Shown here: one piece after another, positions 21,314-31,739 of the stretch
Layout of the letters: every line of letters starts with the position of its first letter
Position numbering within the stretch: the stretch's first letter is position 1
Assembly: GCA_949987705.1 (NCBI GenBank)
Contig: OX465281.1
Span: forward strand, 82,116,543-82,180,542
Direction of reading: 5' to 3'
DNA from: Thereva unica
Lineage: Eukaryota; Arthropoda; Insecta; Diptera; Therevidae
Length of the DNA: 64,000 nucleotides
Notes under the pieces: generated by a model
The model's database searches: none
Seen by the model: the letters and a program-made list of their open reading frames with translations, nothing else
Told to the model about the DNA's origin: nothing
Position numbers and translations under genes: made by a program

Positions 21314-21520
21314 ATTATTCTCCTCAACATAAGATACAGAAAATGTTCTGAGATTAAAGATATGCTATTGAGCTGCTCGCTTTGAAAGTTTGTAATAGAC
21401 AGGGAAATTTTGATGAGCGACATTTATGACTACTTGTAAAGTATCAACTCAACTAAGTCGACTCACTCAGTAATGTCGCAAACATGGGAAACATCGAGCA
21501 TCGTTTATAAACAAGCGTTA

Positions 21521-21915
21521 TACCGCGTTTACATCGCCTCGAAAACAAGCGTTTTCGTCAAAAACTCGCGTTTTGGGCGAAAACACAATCGAAAACAAAT
21601 GTTTTATCATACAAATCGAAAACAATTTGGAAAGCTGTTTTCGATGAAAACGACCACGAAAACAAGAAAAGTGTGGACCAGAACCCAATTCAGCGTTCAG
21701 CATTTGTTATACGCATGTCATTTTCTGTGTCGAGACTTTTTTAAAATTTGAGTTTGCCATGGAAAAAATTTAAAACGAAATAATTAAAGTATTTATCTAG
21801 CATTTTTCTAAATAAACTGTCACTCGAAAACTAGAAAGGCGATGTGAACAGTTAATTCGTTTTCCGAAAACACTTGCATGAAAACACGTGTTTTCGAGGC
21901 GATATAAACGCTGTA
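21521..21915. mobile_element. Harbinger-type MITE, GCGTTTAYATCGCC ends
   Basis: The ends TACCGCGTTTACATCGCCTC (left) and TACAGCGTTTATATCGCCTC (complement of right) are inverted repeats. TTA flanks both (21518-21520 and 21916-21918). The interior repeats GAAAACA and TTTTCG words throughout, so much of the 395 bp can fold on itself. It is non-coding. Confidence 0.7.
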
Positions 21916-21968
21916 TTACAGTGAATTGCTTTAATATGCACATTTTTGTATTGTCAGTGCCGTGCGGG

Positions 21969-22029
21969 CGGTGTGATCAGCTGCTAAAACGTGAACACCG
22001 TCGGTGTGATCAGCTGCTAAAACGTGAAC
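21969..22029. repeat. Tandem pair of a 28-bp segment, 33 bp apart
   Basis: CGGTGTGATCAGCTGCTAAA… (28 bp) occurs at 21969-21996 and exactly again at 22002-22029. Confidence 0.85.
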
Positions 22030-22261
22030 GACGAAACACCGGAAACCGGAAACGGGAAACAAAAACAGCCCTTTCCAGGATCAAATCAGTAGTTTCGTCT
22101 TATAATGTTGCCAATGTTCGTCTCATGCCAAAATATATTTACTCGATTTTATTTGGGGCGCCAAATTGTGAATTTTTGGGCCTGAACAATGAGCGGCAAT
22201 TTTGCAAAATTAACGACGTTTTTAATACGCTTTTATTAGCTTCACTTGTAACTATATAATA

Positions 22262-22430
22262 AAATCTTGGAATTTAAATTTGACCCGCTTCCCGGTTTCC
22301 GATTAAGCTGAAATTCTGCATACACATTTAGTTCGGATGACAATGCAATTTGACCATTTTGTAAAAAAAATCAAAAAGACGGTTCCAAGATGCTGGCCGA
22401 TTTTTGCAATTGTGTTCCACTGAGCCCACG
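22262..22430. repeat. Repeat 'Z' unit, isolated copy
   Basis: Contains GACCCGCTTCCCGGTTTCCG, GATGACAATGCAATTTGACC, ATTTTGTAAAAAAAATC and GGTTCCAAGATGCTGGCCG. The same words are tandemly repeated at 26.5-31.5 and 43.1-43.9 kb. Confidence 0.65.
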
Positions 22431-22444
22431 ACGAAGCACGTTGT

Positions 22445-22677
22445 TATTTTAAAATGAACCAAAAAGTAAAATATAATTTTGAATAGAAAGGTTTTATTCC
22501 TACAGCCTCTTACTTAAATGTAAGAAAGAGTGGGGTGCTAACGAAAAGTTTCAGTATTAATATAATAAGAATATAGGTAAAGAGCGCTGCATGCTTTTTT
22601 ACATTTAAGTGAGTAGCTGCAGCAATACAACCTTTGCACTCAAAATTATTTTTTACTTTTTGGTTAATTTTAAAATA
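22445..22677. mobile_element. MITE with about 85-bp inverted arms
   Basis: The arms TATTTTAAAATGAACCAAAA… and its inverted partner match imperfectly for about 85 bp each, including AATAATTTTGA and ACTTAAATGTAA. Only about 60 bp separate them. A diverged copy lies at 31588-31735. No clear target duplication was seen. Confidence 0.6.
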
Positions 22678-22817
22678 GAAGCGTAATTTTCAGTTCTTTT
22701 AAATTATTTATTTCTTTTCGAGCCTTCTTGGGGAAAAAATGCTGAGGTCGCCAAGGAGCAAATTCTGCACAGGATCCCAATTACCTGGGAACCTCAAAAT
22801 CTACGCGCAACGGCGTA

Positions 22818-23096
22818 AGGCTGTATCAGATCCAAAGCAGCGCAACAAAAATGTCAGCAGCAAACTGTTTCTATTGGTCAAAGCGGGTCACATGACCACA
22901 GAAGCAGCACTGAATGCTGCCGCTGCATTTTCATTCCTAATCCTAATTTTGCTGCCCATCAAGGCAAAAAGTTTTTTATTTAAGACGAAAAAGCGTTTGC
23001 TGCCTGCTGCTGCTACAACGAATCTGATACAAGAAGCAGTATGCTGCCTCTTCCGCTGCTGCTGTCGCTGCTCAAAAATTTGATCTGATACGGCCT
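22818..23096. mobile_element. MITE with AGGCYGTATCAGATC ends, copy 1
   Basis: The left end AGGCTGTATCAGATC and the complement of the right end AGGCCGTATCAGATC are inverted repeats. GTA flanks both sides (22815-22817 and 23097-23099). The interior is rich in GCTGC/GCAGC. A related element with AGGCCSTATCAGAAC ends lies at 36692-36873. Confidence 0.65.
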
Positions 23097-23285
23097 GTAC
23101 TCTGAACGCTAAGCTAAGTCTCTGTTGTGCCAAATTTTTCCGATAAGTGGCGCTCACCCTCGAATTTTAAAAAAAGTTGTAGGTAACATTATTCTTTATA
23201 GGTAACTAAATTTTTTTATCTAGCCAAAATCATGTTTTGCAGATTTGGTTTTTGTTTTATTATACCCTTTTCTTATCCCGTATTA

Positions 23286-23416
23286 GGCTGGTCGTCCACT
23301 GGAAGCGTATTCGAGCGGCTTCGCGCTACGGCCATACATATGAGCGGCTACAAGCGGCTCATTTGTATGGCCGAAGCGCGAAGCCGCTCGAATACGCTTC
23401 CAGTGGACGACCAGCC
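23286..23416. mobile_element. 131-bp near-perfect palindrome, TTA-flanked
   Basis: Starts GGCTGGTCGTCCACTGGAAG and reads as its own complement from the other end. Arms of about 65 bp have only one or two mismatches and almost no loop. TTA lies on both sides (23283-23285 and 23417-23419). A diverged partial copy with the same end (CTTCCAGTGGACGACCAGCC) lies at about 35130-35219. If transcribed it would form one long hairpin. Confidence 0.8.
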
Positions 23417-23419
23417 TTA

Positions 23420-23690
23420 TGCAGACATAATTTTTTTTATTAAAAGGCGTTGCAACGGCGTATATTCGGCGGTGTTCCAAAATTCGATTTCTATTGATAA
23501 TACACCCGCAATCAAAATTAGATTTCGATCAATATATGATGTAATACATAATGTATTATGTATTATCAATAGATTATGTAACATATATGTACTGTACATA
23601 TATTTAATTCTAGTGAAATTGAATTTCGATTTGATTTCATTCCACTTGAATTGTGGACACTCCCGATTTTTTTTTGGTTTTTGACATTCA
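23420..23690. other. Gene-free spacer
   Basis: Non-coding, with a short imperfect palindrome of ATAATACATTATG words at 23540-23575. Confidence 0.4.
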
Positions 23691-23829
23691 CCAGCTAAGG
23701 AGCTGGCGACTCACCTATTGGTACTATAGCTTTTCAGCTATAATCAACCACGTGACTTTGATAATCAAAAGATGCCTATTAAACTCTCTCAGTACAATAA
23801 TTGTTCGCCTGGTGTAAGTCACAAGAACT

Positions 23830-25890
23830 GTGTGGCACTATGGGAAAGCCAACTGGTTGGGTCTTATTCGCTTCTTCCAGGCCACTGACTGTTTCCGTAA
23901 TGCCAATGCGAACTATGCGGCCCTCTGTGTCACCAAAATTATTCGAGCGGGTATGCGCTTGTTCATCCCTCACTCTACCAAATCTGTGAAGCCTAGGCCG
24001 AACAAATGGTTCAATGGGGAATGTATGAACGCAATCAAAGCTAAAGAAGCCGCCTATAGAGCATACAGACGTTCGCCTAATGAGCCACTTCGTCGTGAGT
24101 ACGTCAAACTTAGAAACTCCTGTAACTCCATCATCAGGAAAGTCAAATCATCATTTGATGATAGATTGAGAAGTAAGATTCTTAACTCCACTACAGACAG
24201 CAAAAACTTCTGGTCCTTGGTAACTGCCATCAAGAAGAATTTTACTTCCTCCTCAACACCTCCTTTTATTCACAACAAGGAAGTGATAACAGAAAGCAAA
24301 CCCAAGGGCGACCTATTAGCTTCTCTGTTCGCCGCAAATTCTTCTTTACCCGATGCTGCTATGACACCCCCCACTCTCGAGAATACCACCCACTCAATGG
24401 ACGGAGTTCACTTCAGGACTCGCGAGGTGTTTAGGAGGTGTCTCAAAGAACTCGACGCCAATAAATCCACTGGTCCCGACAAACTCCCCCCAATGGTACT
24501 TAAAAAATGTGCCTCACCTTTGGCTAAACCTCTGCGCAAACTTTTTGCCCTGTCTTACTTCTCCGGAGTGTATCCCGACTCTTGGAAACTAGCTCATGTT
24601 CAGCCAATCCCAAAAAAAGGTGAAGCCAGCGACCCCTTAAACTACCGCCCAATAGCAATTACTTCTGTTCTCTCCAAAATCATGGAGACAATAATCAATA
24701 AAAGGCTGATGAAATATCTAGAATCCAACCAAATTATACACGACAGGCAATACGGCTTCAGATTTAAACGGTCTACTGGCGATCTGCTTGTGTGTTTAAC
24801 TGAGCGTATCAACCAAAGCATTCACAGCTTTGGTGAGTCTAGCTTGGTTGCTCTAGATATCTCAAAGGCTTTTGACAGAGTATGGCACCCAGCTCTGTTG
24901 AATAAACTCCAAGCTATTGGTATACACTTAGTTCTAAGGAGCTGGCTTAAGAGCTTTCTTTCAGACCGTTCAATCAAGGTAGTATTGGACGGCGTCGAAT
25001 CTAACCCCCACGCCATTTCGGCCGGAGTTCCCCAGGGGTCAATTCTTTCCCCCGCACTTTTTCTAATCTTCATTAATGATCTGCTCTCAATCCCCTCCAA
25101 CCCACTTCACTGCTTCGCTGATGACGGTACTCTGAATTTCTCTTACTCCTTCGACAATATAAGACAAGCACGTGCCAGACCTTGTCTTTACCACCGTCAA
25201 CTGATGTCGGCTTCGATCAACCGGGATATCGAATCGATTCTTCATTGGGGCGAAATGAACCGCGTCGAATTCAATGCCACAAAAACGAAGCACTGTCTGA
25301 TCTCCAACAAAAATTGTACCGACCTTCCTCCTGTCTCGGTGGATGGAGAGAATCTAACGGCTGACTCAACTCTCAACATCCTAGGGGTAACTTTAACGGA
25401 GCATCTGCGATGGAACGATCACATATTCCAAATCGCTAAACAAGCCTCCCAATGCCTTGGATTTCTCAAGAGATGCAAGTTCCTCCTCCAGCCAGCCGCA
25501 TTGGCTACAATATACAAATCCTACATTCGGCCACGCCTCGAATACAACTCTCATATCTGGGCAGGCGCCCCAAAAACCACCTTGGCTTGTCTCGACAAGG
25601 TGCAAAATCGTGCCCTCAAACTCATTGGTGATGGCCCCTTTCGCGCCTCCATAGACACCTTGAGCCACCGTAAGAATGTAGCAGCCCTCTCCATACTTTA
25701 TCGCTATTACCATGGCGACTGTTCCACCGAAATTCAGGACCTCCTGCCTGCACGGCAATACTTTTCCCGCAACACAAGACTAGCCCGCTCGGCTCACCCC
25801 CATACCCTACAGCCCCCTCGTTCACGCACAATACGGCTTAGAAGTTCGTTTATGAATAGAACAACTCGACTGTGGAATAATCTCCCGTAG
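23830..25890 (+). pseudogene. LINE ORF2: linker, reverse transcriptase and C-terminal domain (Jockey/CR1/L2-like group)
   Basis: The 686-codon frame is the longest real one in the window. It would copy element RNA into DNA at a nicked target. It begins in the linker after the endonuclease (KANWLGLIRFFQATD; WFNGECMNAIKAKEAAYRAY). The polymerase follows: STGPDKLPPMVLK, PIPKKGEASDPLNYRPIAIT, QYGFRFKRSTGDLL, VALDISKAFDRVWH (first catalytic aspartate), AGVPQGSILSPALFLIFIND, and FADDGT in place of the common YADD. The tail has YIRPRLEYNSHIWAGAPKTT, LDKVQNRALKLIG and RSSFMNRTTRLWNNLP, then a TAG where the family would have CAG (Q), followed by SVFPKR in frame. No RNase H or endonuclease is seen. The start shown is only the frame limit; the copy is 5'-truncated and its 3' part is split by another element at 25937. 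Confidence 0.85.
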
Positions 25891-25936
25891 TCAGTATTTC
25901 CGAAAAGATTATATTTTTATATTTCTCGGATTTAAT

Positions 25937-26469
25937 CCCAGCAGGAAAATTTGTCAGCCTTTACATGGTAATTGATTGTTTCTTGCCTGAAAAGCCTAAA
26001 ATTGTAAGGTCTTACCTAAAGTAATGTTGAGTAATCGAAAATGCAATAACATGGATGCTCTCATTGTAGTTATTTAAATTTGAATTAAATTTTACAACAT
26101 CGGTATCATTACCCTTTCATTTACTGCTCATTACTTAAGATAATGTCTCAACTGTGTATTTTTTTACTCGAAGTTCAATAATATGTAAGTTTTCTATTTG
26201 TGGAAACTTTATCTTCTTATTATCCCTTTACTCTCCTTGTACTGCTGAAGGCGCCTTTGATCATAATTGGAGGGCAGTAAGTACTTACATCATCACAACG
26301 TAGTAATTGCTGTTTTCAGTTCTTACCTATAGTGGAGACAGTAAGCACTTACCAGCCTAGGACATGCCCATGTAAAAGTAGTCGGTTTTGTAATAAGGAA
26401 AGTAATCGATTTACCTTGCCAGTAACATCTTACAGAATCGGTCCGATAACCACTACATTTCTTGCCGGG
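25937..26469. mobile_element. CCCAG-ended DNA element, copy 2
   Basis: The left end CCCAGCAGGAAAAT and the complement of the right end CCCGGCAAGAAATG are inverted repeats. AAT occurs on both sides (25934-25936 and 26470-26472), a 3-bp duplication. It lies in the 3' part of the LINE at 23830-25890 and is therefore younger. Internal words (GTAAAAGTA, TTACC, CCAGTAA, TAATG) match the copies at 9067 and 52372. Confidence 0.7.
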
Positions 26470-26507
26470 AATGCTAAAAAGAATCACACAACGTTAATTT
26501 TGTAATC

Positions 26508-27040
26508 TATATTAATAAAACATATTGTCTGTCTGTCAATCTGTGTGTATGCATGTACTTACCGTCACGCGTAGGAGCCAAACAAGAAGAAGTATATTTT
26601 TTTGTGGATGCATGGATACCGAAGGGATGGAAGAAAGTTTCCGTTTTTCGAAATTTTGACTAGTTTTTTTTAATTAATTAATTAGTATGACTTTTCACTT
26701 TTTTTTGTTCTACATCTCTCGCAAATTGATTTAGACCAACTTTCATGTAATTGAAAAACTCGTCCATAAGCAAAGTTCGCGTGACGATGCAATATAACAC
26801 TTTTGTAAAAAATCAAAATGGTGGCTCCAATATGGCGGCCAAATTTTGCAATTGAGTTTCTCGACCCCTGACATGGGTATGTTATGAAAGGGTATTACAA
26901 GTAGAACACAATTAGCTGTGTGGCATCATACAAAATTCAAAATGGCGGCCACTCAAGATGGTGGAAGACATAATAGAATAAAAAATAGTAAAATATAACT
27001 CATCAACTTCAAATTTTGCACATATGTATAGTTCGTGCGA
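26508..27040. repeat. Repeat 'Z' array, left part
   Basis: Begins ATATTAATAAAACATATTGTCTGTCTGTC. It contains GATGCAATATAACACTTTTG, GGTGGCTCCAATATGGCGGC, GGGTATTACAAGTAGAACAC and a further GGCGGCC. It ends in ATAGTTCGTGCGA, which is duplicated at 29459-29471 by insertion of a LINE. Confidence 0.65.
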
Positions 27041-27724
27041 GACGGTAGTCGATTGATCGATTTCGCAAGCTCAAACGCAATGGTAGTAAGCTCAACAATG
27101 TTCCCGCACAAAGTTATACATAAGATGACGTGGCAGTCACCCGACGGAGGAACTAATAATCAAATTGACCACGTCCTAATTGAAAGAAGAGGGGCCACGA
27201 GTATACTGGACGTAAGAACAATGAGAGGAGCGTGCTGTGGCTCGGACCACTATCTAGTCAAAGTGAAATTGAGAACCCGGATAGCAACTAAAACGCATAG
27301 AGGGCAAACTCAGCCAAAATACGATATAGATAAGCTAAAACGGGAAGAAATAAGAGATGCCTACCAACATGCTGTCGTACAAAACTTGAGAGAGGTAGAT
27401 GAGCAGCCCAGCATCAACGACAAATGGGAACAGGTCAAAAACAGCATAAAGGGGGCAGCAGAAGAGGCACTAGGCTGGGCCCCCAGACAGACTAGAATTG
27501 ATTGGTTTGACCAAAACTGTAGAGCAGCAATTGAAGAAAGAAACCAGAGCCACCGAGAGTACATCGCAAGGCCAACAAGAGCAAGGATGGAAGTCTTCAA
27601 GGAAAAAAGAAAAACCGCAGACAAGTTATGCAGAAAAAAGAAGAGGGAATATCTAAATAGGAAAATCTTACAGATACAGGAAGACTTCAATGAAGGGAGA
27701 ATTAGACAAGCGTACAAAGGATAA
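27041..27724 (+). pseudogene. LINE ORF2, endonuclease C-terminus and linker
   Basis: The frame reads GTNNQIDHVLIERR and GACCGSDHYLVKVKLRTRI; QIDHV and SDH are conserved C-terminal motifs of AP-type LINE endonucleases, which nick the target strand. A lysine/arginine-rich linker follows (EKRKTADKLCRKKKREYLN), ending at RIRQAYKG and a stop. Sequence comparison with the next frame indicates small deletions here. The same protein clearly continues at 27770 with ITNKFQPRTDICKDIDGN in another frame. Confidence 0.8.
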
Positions 27725-29441
27725 AGGAACTCGCCAGATCACCAACAAGTTTCAGCCAAGAACGGACATCTGCAAGGACATAGATGGGAACTTGTTGGCA
27801 GATCCTGATAGGATAAAGGAAAGGTGGAGAGAGTATTTTCAGAACCTATTGAACCCTATCTCCATATCAAACGAGAATGCAGAGACAGAGGCATTTGTAA
27901 TTCCCCAAGATAACATCTCAATAGAACCACCAACATTGGATGAGGTGCGGGAAGCTGTAAAAAGGCAGAGCAGCAACAAATCGCCTGGCGCCGATGGAAT
28001 AGCAGCTGAGCTGCTAAAGGAAGGAGGACCCCAACTGCTACAAACTTTACACGAATTCATATGCACCATCTGGGAGGAAGAAGTTATACCAGAGGACTGG
28101 AAGAAAGCGATTATATGTCCAATATACAAGAAAGGAGATAAATTAAACTGCAAAAACTACAGAGGCATCTCACTCCTCAGCACCAGCTACAAAATCTTCA
28201 CAATCCTTGTGAAACAAAAACTGGAACCTATAGCGGAAGGCCTTATAGGAGAATATCAAGCTGGTTTTAGGACAAACAGGTCAACATCGGACCAACTGCT
28301 GACCTTAAGGCAAATTCTGGAGAAAACCTGGGAAAGGAATGTAGATGTATATCAGATATTTGTCGACTTTCAGCAGGCATATGATTCAATAAACAGAGAA
28401 AGGCTATATGAGATCCTATCGGAAATAGGAATCCCTTCAAAGTTGGTACAACTGATCAAATGCGCCACAAATAGCTCACTGGCGAAAGTGAGGATCCAGA
28501 ATGTTATAACAGAGGAGTTCGAAGTACGTCAAGGGCTTAGACAAGGAGATGGGCTTTTCAACCTGGCCCTAGAATGGGTGATAAGGAAAACGTCAGTCCA
28601 GAGAAGTGCATCAATAGCCACCCAGTCGGTACAATTACTTGGATATGCGGATGACGTAAACATCGTGGAAAGGTCCTTTTTGGCAGCAAAAGAAGTCTAT
28701 GTCGAATTAAAAGAGGCGGCAAAGGACATAGGCCTGAAGATTAACGAAGGAAAAACGAAGGTTATGCAACAATCCAGAGCAGGACGATTTAGAATGGGAA
28801 GAAATATAACCATCGACGAACATAACCTAGAAGTAGTCGATAAAACAGTCTACCTTGGGTCTACTATCACAAAAAGAAACGAAGAAAAAGAAGAAATAAC
28901 CAGACGAATACTACTGGCTAATAGAGCCTTTTATGCCCAAAAACAAATCCTGCACTCAAGATTTGTGCACAGGAAAACGAAACTCTCACTCTACAAAACA
29001 GTAATACGACCAGTACTGTGTTATGGTAGCGAGACTTGGACTATGACCCAGGACATAGAGGAACGAGTCAACAGGTTCGAGAGGAAAATTCTCAGATGAA
29101 TAATAGGCCCAATCAGAGAGGATGGAATATGGCGAAGAAGATACAACAACGAGTTGTATGAAATTTTTGACGACCCACAACTCTCAACTTTAATAAAAAT
29201 CAACAGATTGAGACTAGCCGGCCACGTGATCAGAATGGAGGACAATCGCATCCCAAAACGGCTTATGGCATCAGAAATTTCGGGAAGTAGGCCAGTAGGT
29301 AGACCCAGGAGGAGATGGATAGACTCTGTGACGGCTGACGCAGAGTCAATGCTCAACATCCGGAACTGGAGACATGCTGCAAGGGACCGTCAAAATTGGA
29401 GAAATGCCCTTGAGGAGGCCAAGGCTCGATTTGGGCTGTAG
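27690..29441 (+). pseudogene. LINE ORF2, reverse transcriptase and C-terminal domain (RTE-like)
   Basis: It continues the preceding frame. Polymerase motifs in order: KSPGADGIAAELLKEGG, AIICPIYKKGDKLNCKNYRG, ISLLSTSYKIF, EYQAGFRTNRSTSDQLLTLR, IFVDFQQAYDSINRERLY (catalytic aspartate), VRQGLRQGDGLFNLALEWVI, and LGYADDVNI with the catalytic aspartate pair. The C-terminal part has CYGSETWTMTQDIEERVNRF, then ERKILR and a TGA where CGA (R) is expected at about 29097. It then continues in frame as IIGPIREDGIWRRR, INRLRLAGHVIRMED and WRNALEEAKARFGL to the true stop at 29441. One stop and the upstream frameshifts make it inactive, but it is recent. Confidence 0.88.
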
Positions 29442-29496
29442 CGCCATTGGATGGATGGATAGTTCGTGCGATGCATTGTCACCATTTGCATAGGAC

Positions 29497-29750
29497 TGTA
29501 GTGGCCTGGTTGGCCACTAGCCAAAAATAGATTAATAATATTCACTACTATTTACAAATTTTATTATTTACATTTATATAAGGCGAGTTTGTAGTTATAA
29601 CTAAATTTATTATATAAAAAGTTGTCTTATATATAGGCTGGAAACATTCCATCGCCTACTTAAAATAGCAGATGAAATATCTCCAGCCCACTAAATTTTT
29701 ACTTGCTATGGGACACCAGGTAGCTGCTACAATAGCCCAACCGGTGCCCA
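29497..29750. repeat. Left terminal direct repeat
   Basis: Starts TGTAGTGGCC and ends GGTGCCCA. It contains AAATTTATTATATAAAAAGT (possible TATA element) and a near-palindromic TGGCCTGGTTGGCCA start. Confidence 0.75.
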
Positions 29751-29775
29751 TATTACCCCCCTTCCAGCTGGGGTG

Positions 29776-29945
29776 GCGCTTCCGATATGAAGCAGGACAC
29801 CCGGCGGACGCTGCTTCCGATATGGAGCAGGACACCCGACACGAGCTAATTTCGCTGTAGAGCATGACATCCGGTGGGCGCTGCTTCCGATATGGAGCAG
29901 GACATCCGGCGGGCGCTGCTTCCGATATGGAGCAGGACACCCGCT
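29776..29945. repeat. 37-bp tandem repeat in the LTR-type element
   Basis: The unit GCTGCTTCCGATATGGAGCA followed by GGACAYCCGGCGGGC recurs about five times with one degenerate copy (TTTCGCTGTAGAGCATGACA). It produces short repetitive frames on both strands that are not genes. Confidence 0.85.
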
Positions 29946-30422
29946 AATGCTCGAGGAGGTGTTCTGTTGCAAGATGTGTAGATGACCTGAAGTGCGACAA
30001 TTGTTCTACTGCCAAGAGTTGCTTCCAATGTAGCGCCATCCTTCTTTTTTTTTTATGTGACAGACTAGAGGCTTAGGAAAAATCCCCTTTTGTACTGCCG
30101 ACAATCTATTTTTTCGTATAGAGTGAATGTCGAACAGCAGCTCTAGCCGGAAGATAGAGAGAAGAGAAGGAAGTAACTGTCACAATCTAGCCGCGATATT
30201 TTATTCCACCTACTCACAACCATTTCGCGACTCTGACATCGGGGCGTCGAGAAAAACTCGCTGGAGTGTTATGCCTCCTAAAACGAGTTGAATCTCATCA
30301 ACCAACCGATGGCATGCGCTTGGTGGAGCGGGGGAGGACTAGGGAAGGCTACGACAGGGGAATCAGGAATGTAAAGAGGGAAGAAGAAAGAAGGAAAGTT
30401 AGGTGGGAAAGGCGAAGGATCG

Positions 30423-30500
30423 TGGCGCCGCCGGGATACGAACCCGGGACCTCTGGGGATAGCAGTCAGGCGCCAAGCTGCCAGCTTAGCTGCTTTGAGT
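30423..30500 (-). ncRNA. tRNA-like / SINE head with pol III boxes
   Basis: On the minus strand a T-arm-like hairpin is seen: CCGGG, TTCGTAT, CCCGG (stem of 5 bp), followed by CGGCGCCA. An A-box-like AGCTAAGCTGG and the word GACTGCTATCC, resembling a serine-tRNA anticodon arm, lie upstream at tRNA-like spacing. The 5' acceptor strand and variable arm do not fit a true tRNA gene. I infer a tRNA-derived SINE head carried in the LTR-type element. Confidence 0.5.
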
Positions 30501-30580
30501 GGAATGACCAATGTAGTGGTCCATGATCCTGGAACCTTCATCACCCTGTTCTGCTACTGCGCTTCGAGCCGGGTCACCAA

Positions 30581-30832
30581 TGTAGTGGCCTGGTTGGCCA
30601 CTAGCCAAAAATAGATTAATAATATTCACTACTATTTACAAATTTTATTATTTACATTTATACAAGGCGAGTTTGAAGTTATAACTAAATTTATTATATA
30701 AAAAGTTGTCTTATATAGGCTGGAAACATTCCATCGCCTACTTAACATAGCCGATGAAATATCTCCAGCCCACTAAATTTTTACTTGCTATGGGATACCA
30801 GGTAGCTGCTACAATAGCCTACCTGGTGCCCA
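30581..30832. repeat. Right terminal direct repeat
   Basis: Near-identical to 29497-29750, with a few substitutions (for example CGAGTTTGAAG for CGAGTTTGTAG) and a 2-bp length difference. The small divergence suggests a recent insertion. Confidence 0.75.
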
Positions 30833-30838
30833 TAGGAC

Positions 30839-31510
30839 CATTTTGTAAAAAAAATTAAGATAACGGTTCCAAGATAGCGGCCGAATTTGTGTTTCGCTAC
30901 CCTCGGCATGGATGTCAAATGAAAGGTTATGATAAATAGAGTAGAATTGTGTGATGTCATTCCCAATTTAAAATAGCGACCAACACATAAGGGCGGATTA
31001 CCTCTTCTATAGAAGCCACTTGGTATGGGTATAAAATGAAAGGGTATGACAAGTAGAATAAAATTAGCTGTGTGGCGTCATTCCAAATTAAAAATGGCGC
31101 AAAGCAAAATGGCGGTCAACGCAAATTGGATCATTACCGTTTCTTTACAACCAGCTCGGCATAGTTACAAAATGAAAGGGTGTGACAGGTAGAATACTAT
31201 TAGCTGTGTAGCGTCATTCCAAATTAAAAATGGCAGCCAACAAAAAATTGCTAATTACATTTTTCTTTTCAACCCACTCGATCGGTATAGGTATCAAATA
31301 AAAGGGTGTGACAAGTAGAACATCATTATCTGTGGCGCGTAATTCCAAATTCAAGATGACGGTCAACACAAAATCGCGGTTTACCATTTTCTTTACTTCG
31401 ATCTCGGTATGGATTTAAAAAGAAAGTGTAAGACAGTAAGTAAGAAAGTAAGCTGGATGACGTCATTTTAAATCAAATACGACGGTCACCACAATATGGC
31501 GTAAGACATA
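30839..31510. repeat. Repeat 'Z' array, right part
   Basis: About five tandem units of roughly 130 bp. Each has a (C/T)CGGYATGG start, then AAATGAAAGGGTRTGACAAG, TAGAATA, TTAGCTGTGTGGCGTCATTC, CAAATTAAAAATGGCGGCCA and AACACAAAATGGCG. It continues the array at 26508-27040 once the LINE and the LTR-type element are taken out. Confidence 0.7.
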
Positions 31511-31587
31511 TACCTACTAGACTAAAAGTATAAAAAAATATGGTTTAACCAGAACTAAAAAATACGTTTTTATTTTGAAACAAACTA

Positions 31588-31735
31588 AAGAGTAAAAAAT
31601 AATTTTGACCGCAAAGTTTTTATTACTCCAGCCAGCATATGAGAACAAACTACTTTTCAAATTGTAATAAAACATGGAGCGCTGACGAAAAGTAACAGTG
31701 TTACTAATAAGATAGGTAAAGAGTAAGAATTTTTT
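31588..31735. mobile_element. Diverged copy of the 85-bp-arm MITE
   Basis: AGAGTAAAAAATAATTTTGA…GCAAAG…TATTACTCCAGC and GGAGCGCTGACGAAAAGT…GATAGGTAAAGAG match the element at 22445-22677. Confidence 0.5.
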
Positions 31736-31739
31736 AGAT

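Larger units (their letters stand above)
27041..29458 (+). mobile_element. RTE-like LINE insertion, 5'-truncated, exact target duplication
   Basis: ATAGTTCGTGCGA flanks both sides (27028-27040 and 29459-29471), so the 2.4-kb insertion is delimited. The 3' end has a short (GGAT)n tail after GGCTGTAGCGCCATT. It begins within the endonuclease domain. The insertion interrupts a Z repeat, whose sequence resumes at 29472 with TGCATTGTCACCATTTG. Confidence 0.9.
29497..30832. mobile_element. Non-coding LTR-type element with 250-bp direct terminal repeats
   Basis: Direct repeats at 29497-29750 and 30581-30832 are about 96% alike by eye. They start TGTAGTGGCCTGGTTGGCCA and end GGTGCCCA, the TG…CA form of LTRs. 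TAGGAC flanks the outside (29491-29496 and 30833-30838), a 6-bp target duplication. The internal 830 bp encode no gag or pol. They hold a 37-bp tandem repeat and a tRNA-like pol III box. No standard primer-binding site next to the left LTR or polypurine tract before the right one was recognised. It resembles a TRIM-type non-autonomous element, inserted into a Z repeat. Confidence 0.75.

Noticed and set aside
30423..30500. A functional serine tRNA gene
   Set aside because: The T arm is good, but the 5' acceptor strand and the long variable arm of serine tRNA are missing. A SINE-type head is the better reading.
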